64,000 nucleotides of DNA from Ktedonobacter racemifer DSM 44963 (GCF_000178855.1 NZ_ADVG01000005.1:682001-746000), one strand, 5' to 3'; shown: positions 17,444 to 26,904, counted from the first letter of the stretch. Made by a program: numbers and translations. The notes: generated from the sequence alone by a model not told the origin.

Positions 17444-18478
17444 ATGACGATGTTTACCGATTCACCTACTCCACAGAATATTTCAGAAGGAAAACTGCTT
17501 TCAGATGACCGCTTTTTGCGTGAAGTCGCTCATTTGTATTATGACGAAGGGCAAACTCAGGAAAATATTGCTGAGGCCCAGTATTGCTCAAGACAGACCA
17601 TCTCAAAAGCGCTTCAGAGAGCCAGAGATCGCGGCATTGTTCGGATCTCAGTTATCCCCGAACAAAGAACGGGGTATTTGCGCAACCTTGCTCGCGACTT
17701 GCGCTTGCGACTCGGTTTAGAAGATTTAATCCTTGTGCCTGGCCGCAATATGGATGAGGAACAGAGTTCTGCGAGCGATGTGTTGGATGACATTGCTGGT
17801 ACCGCTGCGGATTATCTCGATCAGTTGCTGACAGATGAAGATATTCTGGCCGTCTCAGGTGGGAAAGATACCATGCGCCAGGTTGTTCGCTATCTCAAAC
17901 CAACAAAGCTTTTGCCTCATTTAAGGATTGTTCCAACTATTGGCTTTGTAAGACCGCAAACAAGTGTTGGAGATGCCAATCTGACCTCATTTGACATCGC
18001 CACAGCATATGGAGCCAAACATAACTGGCTTCCTATCCCTGCGATTGTCGAGTCCCAGGAACAACGTGAACAGGCTCGCGCTCTTCCAATAGCGCGAGAC
18101 GTTTTAAAGATTATGGAGGACGCAAACATTATTATGACGGGATTGTGGCCTCCATTTGCTCAGAAAGCGATATTTACCCAGCAGAAAATTGAAGAAATCA
18201 CGACATACAATCCAGCTGTTGATATTAATCATTGGATTTTTGATAACGTTGGTGCTTGCATTAATGACAGGTTAGAGTCTCCTCCCTATTACCTCACTGG
18301 ATTAGAGATACCGCGACTGAAAGAGAAAATACAGCAAAGCCACGCGAGAGTTATTCTTGTGGCTGGAGCAAATCTCAAATATATACCAGCCATACGTGCT
18401 GCGCTGAAAGCAGGCATTGCCAACATCTTGATTACCGACCATGTAACAGCCGAAACACTCCTGAAAAAGCCAGAGTAA
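17444..18478 (+). CDS. SorC/DeoR-type sugar-binding transcriptional regulator
   Basis: 344 residues from ATG 17444, which has AAAGGAG upstream; a TTG at 17399 has none. An N-terminal helix-turn-helix (YYDEGQTQENIAEAQYCSRQTISKALQRARDRGIV, split here as QTQENIAEAQYCS then RQTISKALQRA) precedes a sugar-binding C-terminal domain with LAVSGGKDTMRQVV and GAKHNWLPIPAIV. SorC proteins sense phosphorylated sugars and control catabolic operons. No sugar operon is adjacent here, so its target is elsewhere or lost. A rho-independent terminator follows at 18516. Confidence 0.83.
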   Translation: MTMFTDSPTPQNISEGKLLSDDRFLREVAHLYYDEGQTQENIAEAQYCSRQTISKALQRARDRGIVRISVIPEQRTGYLRNLARDLRLRLGLEDLILVPGRNMDEEQSSASDVLDDIAGTAADYLDQLLTDEDILAVSGGKDTMRQVVRYLKPTKLLPHLRIVPTIGFVRPQTSVGDANLTSFDIATAYGAKHNWLPIPAIVESQEQREQARALPIARDVLKIMEDANIIMTGLWPPFAQKAIFTQQKIEEITTYNPAVDINHWIFDNVGACINDRLESPPYYLTGLEIPRLKEKIQQSHARVILVAGANLKYIPAIRAALKAGIANILITDHVTAETLLKKPE

Positions 18479-18515
18479 TGGGCCTGAGCAAAAACCTCAC
18501 GTTTCCACTTCCCTC

Positions 18516-18543
18516 AAACACATCACCATTGATGTGTTTTTTC
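18516..18543 (+). terminator. Rho-independent terminator
   Basis: A 10-bp stem AAACACATCA/TGATGTGTTT with a 4-base loop, followed by a T-run, lies 38 bases after the SorC-type gene. The next 330 bases up to 18876 hold no gene that I can support; the AT-rich stretch around 18720-18800 probably carries the promoter of the following operon. Confidence 0.85.
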
Positions 18544-18875
18544 TTTGCATTCCACCTTCTCTCCACGAGATCGAAGGGGCACATTGCTCGCACGAGACGC
18601 AAAAATAGCAGCGCGCTAACAATGATTGAGAAGTTTACATACGCTACAGCTTGGATTTTTGTTGTCTCTTGTCCACCCTTTAGGAACTCACGATCTTGTC
18701 ATAAGGCAAACGTTTGGTAGTAGCATATGCTACAAAATTAGCAAATGCACTAAAATGCATTGATAAATGCGTTTTCTCATGCTACACTCCAATTATCGGC
18801 AACCTTGATCTGTCATATACTCTTACGTTTGCTCTTTAGTAAGATGTTCCTTCGGGTTGGTAGGAAGGCACTGTT

Positions 18876-19094
18876 ATGGATAAGAATCAAAGTGAAGTGG
18901 CGACTCTTTTACAACAAATAGAAGCCGAATATCAGGCAGCGTATAACGGATTAGATGGCTTTGCTATGACTGCACCTCATGTCTTCCGTACCTCCTGCTC
19001 AGAGCGCATAGGGAAATTGCATGAGGATTTACAGCAGATAGTTGGCTTAGAAGATGCTATCCTGCTTGTCGCGCAAACATTAGATCGATTGTAG
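18876..19094 (+). CDS. Small helical protein of unknown function
   Basis: 72 residues, with TAGGAAGG upstream of the ATG. The protein is predicted helical by eye (EVATLLQQIEAEYQAAYNGL, then a DLQQIVGLEDAILLVAQTLD helix) and is soluble. It is the first gene of a run in which the next start lies 11 bases downstream. No enzyme motif was found. The good ribosome-binding site and the operon position support it as a real gene. Confidence 0.7.
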   Translation: MDKNQSEVATLLQQIEAEYQAAYNGLDGFAMTAPHVFRTSCSERIGKLHEDLQQIVGLEDAILLVAQTLDRL

Positions 19095-19104
19095 AGGAGC
19101 AACA

Positions 19105-19449
19105 ATGGTAGCCCATAGACACATTTCTACGCTTCCAACCGAAACGATGCCTTCTTTGAGGCCCGCACCTCCGCAACAGGAACCAATGTTGCTCTACAAC
19201 CAGAGCCTCGACCGCTGGGAAGGAGGTACCCGAGAGCGGTTCCTCTGGATGAACAATGCGACCTTCTTGCTCTACGTGGATGCCTATCTGGAGTGTCACC
19301 TCATGAAACCGCCAACGCCAGAGCAGGTGCGAGAGGCCATCCAGCATTGTGCTCGCCTCACCTATTGGGATGGCTGCGAGCACTTCTGTGACCGTCGTGT
19401 GCATGTTCAACGGTTCCGCACTCAAGAGAACGAGGAAAGGATTTCATAA
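19105..19449 (+). CDS. Unknown small protein
   Basis: 114 residues with a strong AGGAG site. It has a proline-rich N-terminus, then aromatic and charged sequence (LYNQSLDRWEGGTRERFLWM) and a conserved-looking region with His/Cys (WDGCEHFCDRRVH) that might bind metal. The family is not recognised. Its stop codon overlaps the ATG of the methyltransferase by one base, indicating translational coupling. Confidence 0.68.
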   Translation: MVAHRHISTLPTETMPSLRPAPPQQEPMLLYNQSLDRWEGGTRERFLWMNNATFLLYVDAYLECHLMKPPTPEQVREAIQHCARLTYWDGCEHFCDRRVHVQRFRTQENEERIS

Positions 19450-20354
19450 TGCCACTCTTCCCTCTTTTACGACGAAGACACCGGGGCATAATTCCGACCT
19501 TTGAACCTCCTTCATCCAGCGCGACACCAACTGCCACTGTGATCGGGGAGCGCCGATTCCGTGTCGATGTGCCCTATCTCTTTCCCAAAGATATGCCCGA
19601 ATACGATCGACTGACCTTCCAGCACTACTTTTTGAAAACCTTACTGGGCGGCAATTATGTCGCTCCAATTGACTCTCCCAGGCGTATTCTCGACGTGGGC
19701 TGTGGCACGGGCATCTGGGGACGGGAGATGGCGCAACCCTTCCCGGGCACTCAGGTGGTCGGTTTTGATATTGAGCCCCACACCCTTGTGTCTCATGTTA
19801 TTGAGATGCCTTCCAATTGCCTCTTTGTTCAGGGCAATGTCCTGCAAGGCCTACCATTCTCTGACCATGATTTTGACTTTACCCATCAGCGCTTGATGGT
19901 CGCGGCGCTCCCTGCTCGTGCCTGGCCCTATGTCGTGAGTGAGCTCGTTCGTGTCACCCGCCCCGGCGGCTGGATCGAGTTGGTTGAAGCGGCTGATACC
20001 TTCGAACATATGGGGCCCATGACGAGAAAGTTCATGGAATGGTGGCACAACCTCGAGAGCAAGACCGGCTTTGATGCCTCTCTTATGACCCGGCTGCCGA
20101 CCCTACTGACAAAGGCTGGCCTCTCACAGGTCAAGGAGAGTATACTTCAGGTCCCGCTTGGAGCCTGGGGTGGGAGAGGCGGTGAACTTCTAGCGAAAGA
20201 TCTGCATGCCATTTTTACCAATTTAAAGCCGGTGTATTGTACTCAGCTCAAGCTCTCAGAAAAAGAGTTTGACCACACCCTTCAAAAGCTTCCTCAAGAA
20301 TGGGACACACACCACACGTACTTTCATTTTTACATCACGTATGGACAAAAATGA
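19449..20354 (+). CDS. Class I SAM-dependent methyltransferase
   Basis: 301 residues. The N-terminal 45 residues are low-complexity. Motif I is ILDVGCGTGIWGREMAQPFP (SAM binding) and the acidic motif II is VVGFDIEP. A motif III-like stretch (FDFTHQRLMVAALP) and a post-motif with RPGGWIELVE follow, giving the Methyltransf_25/UbiE fold. The substrate is unknown. It sits in the middle of the small-gene operon, and neighbouring genes are likely substrates or partners. Confidence 0.87.
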   Translation: MPLFPLLRRRHRGIIPTFEPPSSSATPTATVIGERRFRVDVPYLFPKDMPEYDRLTFQHYFLKTLLGGNYVAPIDSPRRILDVGCGTGIWGREMAQPFPGTQVVGFDIEPHTLVSHVIEMPSNCLFVQGNVLQGLPFSDHDFDFTHQRLMVAALPARAWPYVVSELVRVTRPGGWIELVEAADTFEHMGPMTRKFMEWWHNLESKTGFDASLMTRLPTLLTKAGLSQVKESILQVPLGAWGGRGGELLAKDLHAIFTNLKPVYCTQLKLSEKEFDHTLQKLPQEWDTHHTYFHFYITYGQK

Positions 20355-20385
20355 CAGAGAGCAGAGGATTCAGGAGGGCCGGTCC

Positions 20386-20691
20386 ATGCAGCGAACTCAA
20401 GAGACTTATCTGCTCGCATTTCGTCGTTCCATGACCTTTCGGAGCATCGATGGGAAAACGACGTTTATTTCATCTGCCGAAATTGTGCCCGGCGTCGAGC
20501 TGATACAGAAGATTCCCGCGACACGTGAGGCTCCTGCCCTCTATGAGCTGGCATTGACGCTCGATGGTGAGCCCAAAGTGCTCATCGTTGAGAAGGACCT
20601 GGTTGAACTGCACAAGGACAGGAACACATGCCAGCTATCTCCTTCTCTGAAAAGCGCATCTTGCAAACATGAGGAAGGGAAGACACCATGA
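20386..20691 (+). CDS. Unknown protein of methyltransferase operon
   Basis: 101 residues from ATG 20386, which has AGGAGG 8 bases upstream; upstream in-frame ATGs at 20269 and 20341 would overlap the methyltransferase and lack such a site. The sequence (SMTFRSIDGKTTFISSAEIV, then LALTLDGEPKVLIVEKDLVEL) suggests a small beta-rich domain. No family was recognised. The stop overlaps the next ATG (ATGA). Confidence 0.68.
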   Translation: MQRTQETYLLAFRRSMTFRSIDGKTTFISSAEIVPGVELIQKIPATREAPALYELALTLDGEPKVLIVEKDLVELHKDRNTCQLSPSLKSASCKHEEGKTP

Positions 20692-21170
20692 CTGAAAGCA
20701 CCAGGCGACCAACAACCAACGAAGACCGACCGCGCGTGCTACTCGCACCATATGAGCTCATCGCGCTGGACAACATGCTCATAAGCTATCAGACCTATTT
20801 ATTGCTCCCTGCGGTCATGAGTCGTGAAGAGACACACTACTTCAAACGGTTGATGGATCTCCGCCGAAGAATCGGCAGGCTTCTACGCCCCGAAGCACCA
20901 CATGATGATGCAGTGTTCGACCTTGTGGAGGATGAGTTGGAGACCATCGAAGAAGCAGCCATTATGTTCATTCAACTCTTCTTCCGTATGTCTTTGCAAA
21001 TGCAAGGACATACACTCGCAGAGGAAATAGCTCAGAAGCTTCTTCAGAGGATAGAAAACAGCATTGATCAATACAACAAAACGCTCGTAAAAAGGGAGAG
21101 CAATGGGCATCAGGCAGCTGGTGCCTCATCATTCCAGCAAACACGAAAAGAAGACCACCATGATTGCTGA
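20688..21170 (+). CDS. Unknown helical protein of methyltransferase operon
   Basis: 160 residues, mostly helical by appearance (FKRLMDLRRRIGRLLRPE, a long acidic/hydrophobic helix around EDELETIEEAAIMFIQLFF, then LAEEIAQKLLQRIENSIDQY). GAGGAAGG precedes the ATG, and the start overlaps the preceding stop by 4 bases. No motif suggests catalysis; a structural or regulatory partner is plausible. The next ORF begins inside its 3' end. Confidence 0.68.
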   Translation: MTESTRRPTTNEDRPRVLLAPYELIALDNMLISYQTYLLLPAVMSREETHYFKRLMDLRRRIGRLLRPEAPHDDAVFDLVEDELETIEEAAIMFIQLFFRMSLQMQGHTLAEEIAQKLLQRIENSIDQYNKTLVKRESNGHQAAGASSFQQTRKEDHHDC

Positions 21171-21471
21171 GCGCTCCAAAGAGACTGTACCACACCATCT
21201 CCTGCACGTTTTCCTTCTGGGTAGTCCCCAAAAAGCGAAAACACTGAAACAGAGGCTACAAGGAGGCAATTTTGCAGTCACGCACCTGACCCACCTGGGA
21301 GGCTATACCTCAACGATGATAGCGCGGCTGATGCAGCCAGACATCTGGCTTACCTGCTGTACTCATGCTCAGACTTTCTCAGGCAACACCTCTGCGGTGC
21401 CAGTGCGCGTTTGTCCGCGCAAGAGGACTTGCACTGTAGCTCCTCCAACGAGATTCTTCCACCAGGGATAG
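21160..21471 (+). pseudogene. Truncated unknown gene at a deletion scar
   Basis: The frame from ATG 21160 overlaps the preceding gene by 11 bases. It starts like a genuine protein (HLLHVFLLGSPQKAKTLKQR, then VTHLTHLGGYTSTMIARL). After about 21370 it runs antisense through the nitroreductase-like remnant, so its natural 3' end is lost. The original product is unknown; the beta-strand/helix alternation could fit a receiver-like fold, which is only a guess. Confidence 0.5.
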
Positions 21472-21689
21472 ACCACCGTCATCCGCAAGGTTTCGCCTTC
21501 CTGGACATAGCGCATCGGCGTCGTGAACGCTTTCCCACTCTTGCGCCCGGCAAACGTCAGAAGCAGGAGATGATTGCTCCTCATGGCGTGCCATCGGGAG
21601 TGCAAGAGAGTTGTCACCAGTGCGTTCACCACAATTCGGACAGGCCGGGGCGGCCTGAGATGGCGAACCGTCGTGTGGGTTTCGTTCAT
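21369..21689 (-). pseudogene. Deazaflavin (F420)-dependent nitroreductase family, truncated
   Basis: From ATG 21689 the protein shows the family signature (RSNHLLLLTFAGRKSGKAFT, TPMRYVQEGETL, VYPWWKNLVGGATVQVLLRG). It ends about 30-40 residues early at a stop just past the junction at 21369. In intact members this split-barrel fold binds F420 or a flavin and reduces nitro or quinone substrates. The missing C-terminus and the abutting truncated gene on the other strand indicate a deletion or insertion boundary here. Confidence 0.7.
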
Positions 21690-22039
21690 CAGTTTGCTCT
21701 TGTTTCTCTGACCCAATTGGGTCTATGCTCTGGGTTGGTTTTCCCATTCTATACGGGCCGCCCCAGGCGAGAGCCACTCAAAGGTGCTCAAGCACCCAAC
21801 TTCTCCACCTCAGAGATTGACGAAGCAGAACACTGTGCTCAGAAACGCACCACACATTATCTGGCTCAGTATATGAAATGATGCGAAGAGGTGTCAATCA
21901 TCTCGTGCGTTCGTTTGAGCATTCGGTTCGCAGGAAACGGAGCCAAAACGATACGAACGTACCCTCGCTGTACACTACAGGTCCCCTTTGGGAGGCGGGT
22001 TTTCGAACAACCAATAGTTGTACTGCCCAACATTTGGGT

Positions 22040-22405
22040 CATCGCCTCGCTGGCAAAGAACTGGCGGATCTCACCCATGGCGCACTCCAGGGAGAGCAGG
22101 CGCTGCACTTTCCGCTGCCGGAAAGCGTCTTCGCCCTCTCCGGCAAACCTTTCGCGCGTCCTGCCCTTGATGGGCGCTTACCACCCCCAGTACAGGAGGA
22201 GGAAGGGACCTCGTTTGCCCCCTATACCGCCCAACTAGAAGAGGCCTTGCTGCTGTCCTCAGCCCGTGACCGGTTGCTGACACCGGCTGACCTCATAGCC
22301 CTCAAGGACCTGCTCGCGCCGGATAGTGTTCGCGTCACCCCGCACTATCTGCAAATCGGGGAGGAATATGTGCGTGAGCTCGCGGTCATTGATTTCCATC
22401 AGATC
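22040..22405 (+). pseudogene. Remnant of a VirB4/TraC-like conjugation ATPase, N-terminal part
   Basis: The reading frame contains LAPDSVRVTPHYLQIGEEYV followed by RELAVIDF. This pattern, with a Pro-His-Tyr-Leu-x-Ile-Gly and Tyr-Val-Arg core, is typical of the N-terminal domain of VirB4-type ATPases of integrative conjugative elements. The frame then runs antisense into the methyltransferase at 22415, so the ATPase domain is gone. The first part of the frame (from about 21878) shows no recognisable domain. It is probably a fossil of a conjugative element. Confidence 0.5.
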
Positions 22406-22414
22406 AAGACAGGA

Positions 22415-22990
22415 TCAAGACTTGCGTGCAATGATATGGTAAACGTGCCAGTGCTTCGGCTTCCCAACCGCCGTTGTACCATCCTGATCATCTTCCTCAA
22501 ACTCGAGAAGCTCTAACCCATCAAGATATGCTAGGGCTTGTTGGCGAGTGAAGAAAGTCATACGTGTTTCAGGAGTATTCCAGGAGTCATTTACCCCAAA
22601 GAATTGCCCGACGAAGATCGCACCAGGTTTGAGCGCAGCCTTGAGGCAGACAAAAACGAGGGAAAATTGTTCCCGATCGATAAAAGGGAGCGCGAAATGA
22701 GCATTGATCAGGTCATAATATCCAAATTGAAAATCCTCAAATAAGGATTGTACACAATCAAGACGATCTGGTGGCAGATCGGCAAGAAGTTCCAAGGATG
22801 CTGCTTCTTGATCAACAGCTGTTACGCGAAATCCGCTCCCGAGCAGATACCGTGTATCACGGCCAGCACCACACCCCAGGTCTAACGCCTCTCCGCCACG
22901 CTTCAGCAGTTCCACAGCCCGAACCAGACGCGGCCAGGGCGGCCGATTCTTCGTACTGGTGTAAAAATCATTCCAGGCAAACGGCCGCAT
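22415..22990 (-). CDS. TehB-like SAM methyltransferase
   Basis: 191 residues. Motif I is ALDLGCGAGRDTRYLLGSGF, motif II is VTAVDQEAASLELL, and INAHFALPFIDREQFSLVF follows. The overall layout matches the tellurite-resistance TehB/thiopurine-type methyltransferases. It probably methylates small anionic or thiol compounds; the substrate is not determined. The start ATG at 22990 has a purine-rich AGGAGAG site upstream. The gene lies between the VirB4 remnant and the right end of a TnpB element. Confidence 0.85.
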   Translation of the reverse strand: MRPFAWNDFYTSTKNRPPWPRLVRAVELLKRGGEALDLGCGAGRDTRYLLGSGFRVTAVDQEAASLELLADLPPDRLDCVQSLFEDFQFGYYDLINAHFALPFIDREQFSLVFVCLKAALKPGAIFVGQFFGVNDSWNTPETRMTFFTRQQALAYLDGLELLEFEEDDQDGTTAVGKPKHWHVYHIIARKS

Positions 22991-23032
22991 CGATTACTCT
23001 CCTTCTGCCATTCTAAACCTACTCAAAGGTGC

Positions 23033-24283
23033 TTACACACCATCGAATAGGTTCAATTGCTGCACGTGCCCCTCACAAGATGCCTCCATGGCATCTACAC
23101 CGCTTTGGGTCGCCTGCAGCACATCGCACTCGGCTTGCCGAGTGTGTGGCCCTCGCCGGGCAAGGAACCTCATCAAGATGTTGACGGCGCTATTGTCGTC
23201 TCGATCCATGCTGAGTCCACATTCCGCGCACTGATACGTTCTCTTGCGCAGTGGCATGTCTTGCAGATTCCCACAACCACTACACTGCTTGGATGTGTTG
23301 CGCTCATCTAGAAACTGAAGCTCTTTCCCATACAACTGGCATTTGTAGGTGAGCATCTGGACAAAGGCATACAGGCCCCAATCGTTATAGACTGCTCGAT
23401 TGCATGCCTTGTTGTGCTCCTGATGCTCTTTCATGACCATCTGTCGTTGGGAAAGATCGCCCACGACGACAGTTCTCTCAACCAATCGTCGTGCAATGAG
23501 ATGCGATGCCTTGTGCAGGCTATCGCGCTGTTTGTTGCGTTTCTTCTGCGAAACGCGCTTATAGACCTTGCTCAGATGAAGATAGCGGCGGGACTTCTTC
23601 TTGCACGTGCTGCGTTTCGAGCGAAGTTTATCAAGCTGTCTGTTATACCAACGCGAGCCTTTGAACCCACCGATGTGATAGAAACGGCCCTCTTCAGTAA
23701 CGCCAGTTGCCAGCGTCTTGATACCCAGATCGAAGGCCACCGTGCCACTATTACGTTTTGCTTCTTCGGGCTGCCGATAGCTGAAGGATGCGTAATAGTG
23801 GCCCCTGCCATCGCGACTGATGGCTACCTCTCGAAAGTCTTCTGGAGGTAACTCTGTGAGGGTCGCATGGATGGCAGGAAAGCGTTTGCGCTTGCCCTTG
23901 CCCCCTGTGGGCAGAATGAGCGTGCTTCCCTCGAGCGTGAGATACATCGCTGGATAACAGAGGGTGAAGAAGCAATGGCGAGGTCGCACGCGGGGAAAGC
24001 CTGGCGTTTCCCCATTAGCGACCCGACGAAAGAAGGCCTGCATGCCTGCATCCAGGCGGTAGTAGACTTCCGCAAGCAGCTTGCCATACACCTGATTGAG
24101 TTCAGGATCATGGACGCGGCTCTCGGCCAACGTCTTCTTGCAGGCGTTGAAGCGCCACTTCTCCCCATCTCGCAGTCGCATCACCCACCAATTGTAGAGG
24201 CCTCTGCATTTTCCTTGCATGAACTCAAGGGTGGCTGCGTCTTGCTCGCTGACATCAAGCTTGATCTTTTTGCAGAGGAGCAT
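23033..24283 (-). CDS. tnpB: TnpB RNA-guided nuclease, IS200/IS605-type (lineage A)
   Basis: 416 residues. It has an N-terminal OrfB_IS605 wedge/REC region, RuvC-I with Asp in TVAFDLGIKTLATG, RuvC-II Glu within VERTVVVGDLSQ-type context, and a zinc ribbon CSGCGNLQDMPLRKRTYQCAEC. The final RuvC-III is DRDDNSAVNILMRFL. Family knowledge: TnpB cuts DNA guided by an omega-RNA from the right end of the element. No tnpA accompanies it. The region past the stop (CACCTTTGAGTA near 23010-23025) resembles the right end of the 431-residue TnpB elements. The C-terminal 20 residues may be encoded within the omega-RNA. Confidence 0.9.
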   Translation of the reverse strand: MLLCKKIKLDVSEQDAATLEFMQGKCRGLYNWWVMRLRDGEKWRFNACKKTLAESRVHDPELNQVYGKLLAEVYYRLDAGMQAFFRRVANGETPGFPRVRPRHCFFTLCYPAMYLTLEGSTLILPTGGKGKRKRFPAIHATLTELPPEDFREVAISRDGRGHYYASFSYRQPEEAKRNSGTVAFDLGIKTLATGVTEEGRFYHIGGFKGSRWYNRQLDKLRSKRSTCKKKSRRYLHLSKVYKRVSQKKRNKQRDSLHKASHLIARRLVERTVVVGDLSQRQMVMKEHQEHNKACNRAVYNDWGLYAFVQMLTYKCQLYGKELQFLDERNTSKQCSGCGNLQDMPLRKRTYQCAECGLSMDRDDNSAVNILMRFLARRGPHTRQAECDVLQATQSGVDAMEASCEGHVQQLNLFDGV

Positions 24284-24667
24284 GAAACCCCTTCTCTTTC
24301 AACACCACCCCGAAAGGTGGAAAACATCTTCTCTGGCCAGAAACATAAGACGTCCTGATATAGAACATTTTTTCTTGTTTGGTGCGTGTATCATACTATG
24401 ATATCGTCTCTCTGTCAACGCATACACATGTGTGCAACAAGCGCACGTTTGACCATGTTTGCGTATAGTTTTGCTTGCTGTTCTTATGCTCCATTTCCTT
24501 CTGTACAGATGGCGCCTTCCCAGGAACACCAACCGCTTCACATGCCTCCTCTCAGAATCTCTCGCAAGTTAGCGGCGAATGCGGCTGGCTGGGATTCATA
24601 GCCCCGTGACTACCCAGAAAACCAACTATTTGGCACGAGTTCCTCCACGCCTGTCTCCTCGACGTTA

Positions 24668-25870
24668 TCAGACACTAAAGGCGTAAAAATTGGCATCATT
24701 TGAGCCGACGAAGAGCATTCCGCTATAAATCGCTGGCGAGGCATCAACGCCAAGGCCTGTGGCATAGCTCCAGAGTAACGTTCCCGTCGCAGCGTCAAAG
24801 GCGTAGGTGTTCGCGTCATCCGAACCAACGAAAACTACTCCATTGGCGACTGCCGCCGAAGAAAAGACGGTATTGCCTGTACCAAACCACCAGCGCGGAG
24901 CTCCAGTAGCGGCATCGAGCGCGTAAAACCGGTCGTCGTTTGAGCCTACATAGACGATGCCATTCGCGACCGCTGGCGAAGCACCCACCGCGCCACCAGT
25001 TCTATAGGACCAGGCTAGTGTGCCATCGCTTGCTTTGAACGCATAGACATTGTGGTCTAACGCGCCGATATAGACCATTCCATTGGCAATGGCTGGCGCA
25101 GAATCAAAGGGCATTCCTACCGAGTGACGCCAGGTAAAGGCCCCTGTGAAAGCATTGACCGCCAGGACATCACCCAGGCATGTGCCGACATACAGCATTC
25201 CATTGTCGACCGCTGGCGCGGAGTCCGCCACCTCTTCACAGGCCCCCGTGTCATACCCCCACACAAAATCTCCTGTCAGGGCTTTAAACGCATACAGCTT
25301 CTGGCTATTTCCAAGCACATAGAGGTAATCCTTCCATAGCGTCGGCGAGGCCGAAACACCCCGATAGCTGGTATAGAACTTCCAGACAAGCGCGCCCGTA
25401 TCGGCATTGAGTGCGTAAACATAACCATCGCTTGAGCCTATATAGACCAGACCGTTCCCCACAGCGGGAGATGCATCAATTGAGCCACCAGTCGTGAATA
25501 CCCAGCGCCTTGCACCTGTACGAGCATCGAACGCGTAAAGATTCCCATCGTCCGCACCCACATAGGCTACCCCGCTCACAATTGCTGCCGACGAACGCAC
25601 GCCAGAAGAATATGGACCAGGCCCGGTCGCGTAACTCCAGGCAGAGTGCAAGCCTCCAACACTGCCAGGGCTGAGCAACGTCTCCGCAGTGTTATAATGC
25701 GAGTGGGTTGCGTTGTAACCGAACATATTCCAGGCATGAAGATCGCTCGCGGTCTCTGCTCTGGCTCGCTGAGGACTCGAGAAAACCACCAGAGCAATGA
25801 GTAGCGTTAAACTCAACATTCGCAAGCAGACAAGTTCCACTTGCCATCGAAACGAGGCATCCGTGCGCAT
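24668..25870 (-). CDS. Secreted PQQ-type beta-propeller protein (BamB-like repeats)
   Basis: 400 residues from ATG 25870, which has GAGAGG upstream; an upstream start at 25897 is less likely. A signal peptide is visible (LRMLSLTLLIALVVF, then Ala-rich RARAET). At least seven repeats of about 40 residues follow, each with a VYVGSDDGNLYALDA-like strand and a TGALLWSYAT-like strand, which is the PQQ/quinoprotein dehydrogenase-like propeller. No catalytic residues for PQQ are evident, so a binding or surface role is more likely. It is transcribed behind a long leader of about 350 bases with an AT-rich operator-like motif (26218). A decayed paralogue with the same leader lies at 53248. Confidence 0.85.
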   Translation of the reverse strand: MRTDASFRWQVELVCLRMLSLTLLIALVVFSSPQRARAETASDLHAWNMFGYNATHSHYNTAETLLSPGSVGGLHSAWSYATGPGPYSSGVRSSAAIVSGVAYVGADDGNLYAFDARTGARRWVFTTGGSIDASPAVGNGLVYIGSSDGYVYALNADTGALVWKFYTSYRGVSASPTLWKDYLYVLGNSQKLYAFKALTGDFVWGYDTGACEEVADSAPAVDNGMLYVGTCLGDVLAVNAFTGAFTWRHSVGMPFDSAPAIANGMVYIGALDHNVYAFKASDGTLAWSYRTGGAVGASPAVANGIVYVGSNDDRFYALDAATGAPRWWFGTGNTVFSSAAVANGVVFVGSDDANTYAFDAATGTLLWSYATGLGVDASPAIYSGMLFVGSNDANFYAFSV

Positions 25871-26217
25871 AAAGCAACCTCTCTTTTGCAGGTACATATC
25901 CTGCCAAGTTGCTACAGAGACAATGATTACTGGTTAAACGCTGTCTCATCGGTCTTTTTTGCGTATAAAAACATAGTTTAGATGTACCCAACGCCCAGTC
26001 ACAGAAGCAACCATTGATGGCGCACGCCAGGAACCATGGCTTGCCAACAAACACCTGGCTGATTACCTCTTCCCAGAAGAGATGAGGCCCCCTCCAGCAA
26101 GAGAAAAGCAGGCTCTCTTCGCACGCAATGCGACATCCCTCTAGATACGATCTCTTAAGAGCACAGTACCTGGAGGAAAATGCAAGCGCTTCCCAAGCGA
26201 ACTTTTTTGAACAAGCA

Positions 26218-26260
26218 ATTCTATAAATAATAGAATACAAAAATTTGGTAATTTCCCAAA
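26218..26260 (-). promoter_or_regulatory. AT-rich conserved motif, copy 1
   Basis: Read on the minus strand, the site is TTACCAAATTTTTGTATTC followed by a TATTATTTATAGAAT stretch. It lies about 350 bases before the propeller gene. Near-identical sites occur at 42904, 47133 and 53811. The core resembles a dyad (ATAC-CAAAATTTTG-GTAT), suggesting an operator plus promoter. Between 26261 and 26796 I see no gene, only a short repeat (26564-26583). Confidence 0.5.
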
Positions 26261-26796
26261 GAGCTGGGGGGCAGCGCGTCGCCCTCGCACACACACATGT
26301 TCATTGCTCCAATCCCAATCGTATGGGCGCTGACACCTTCTCATGATCGGCGCATAACCGCTTTGCGCTCTCTTCGGGGAATACTCCCTTGTGAATAAAA
26401 GCTGATTAGCAGCGGTCAAATGTTATGAATGTTACTGGATTTACCCCTATTTAGATGATGTAGAGAAGCACTTATGGATGAGGGAACACGAGACTGCGCG
26501 TTGAAGCCAGAATGATCGCCGCGCTGGCGAGCGTGGAAGTCCAGGCTTTTGGAAGAACGCCGTCCCACGGGATGCGCAACGAGAATCATAGCTGAACAAT
26601 AAGAGGGAAAACGGTCTCATAAAGATGGGGAATGACATTGCTTTTCCACCCATCTCCCAGTATATAGATCTCCCACCTTTCCTGGAGATTTCTCTTCTCT
26701 GAACCGCAAAAGGAGTCATCTTCTTACAAGGCAACTGTCATTTCTTACAGATACGCGCATCGCCGGGAGTCAAAAAAGCCAGGAGCCATATGTTTG

Positions 26797-26835
26797 ATAT
26801 CATCATCTATTGACGATATCAATAGATGATGATAT
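26797..26835. promoter_or_regulatory. Palindromic operator upstream of marR-like gene
   Basis: 17-bp perfectly complementary arms (26797-26813 and 26819-26835, core ATCATCATCTATTGA) flank a 5-base centre, about 70 bases before the MarR-family ATG. MarR dimers bind such palindromes, so autoregulation is likely. Confidence 0.7.
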
Positions 26836-26904
26836 AAATAAAAATATGCACCGCCTTCTTCCGAAGTGCGGAAATTGACAGAGGACTCGGAGGCAAAGTG
26901 ACGA

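Noticed and set aside
22415..24358. Several plus-strand frames over the methyltransferase and TnpB
   Set aside because: All are antisense to well-supported genes and lack family similarity.
26447..26734. 95-codon minus-strand frame
   Set aside because: No ribosome-binding site, no known family, covers a dispersed repeat; likely chance.
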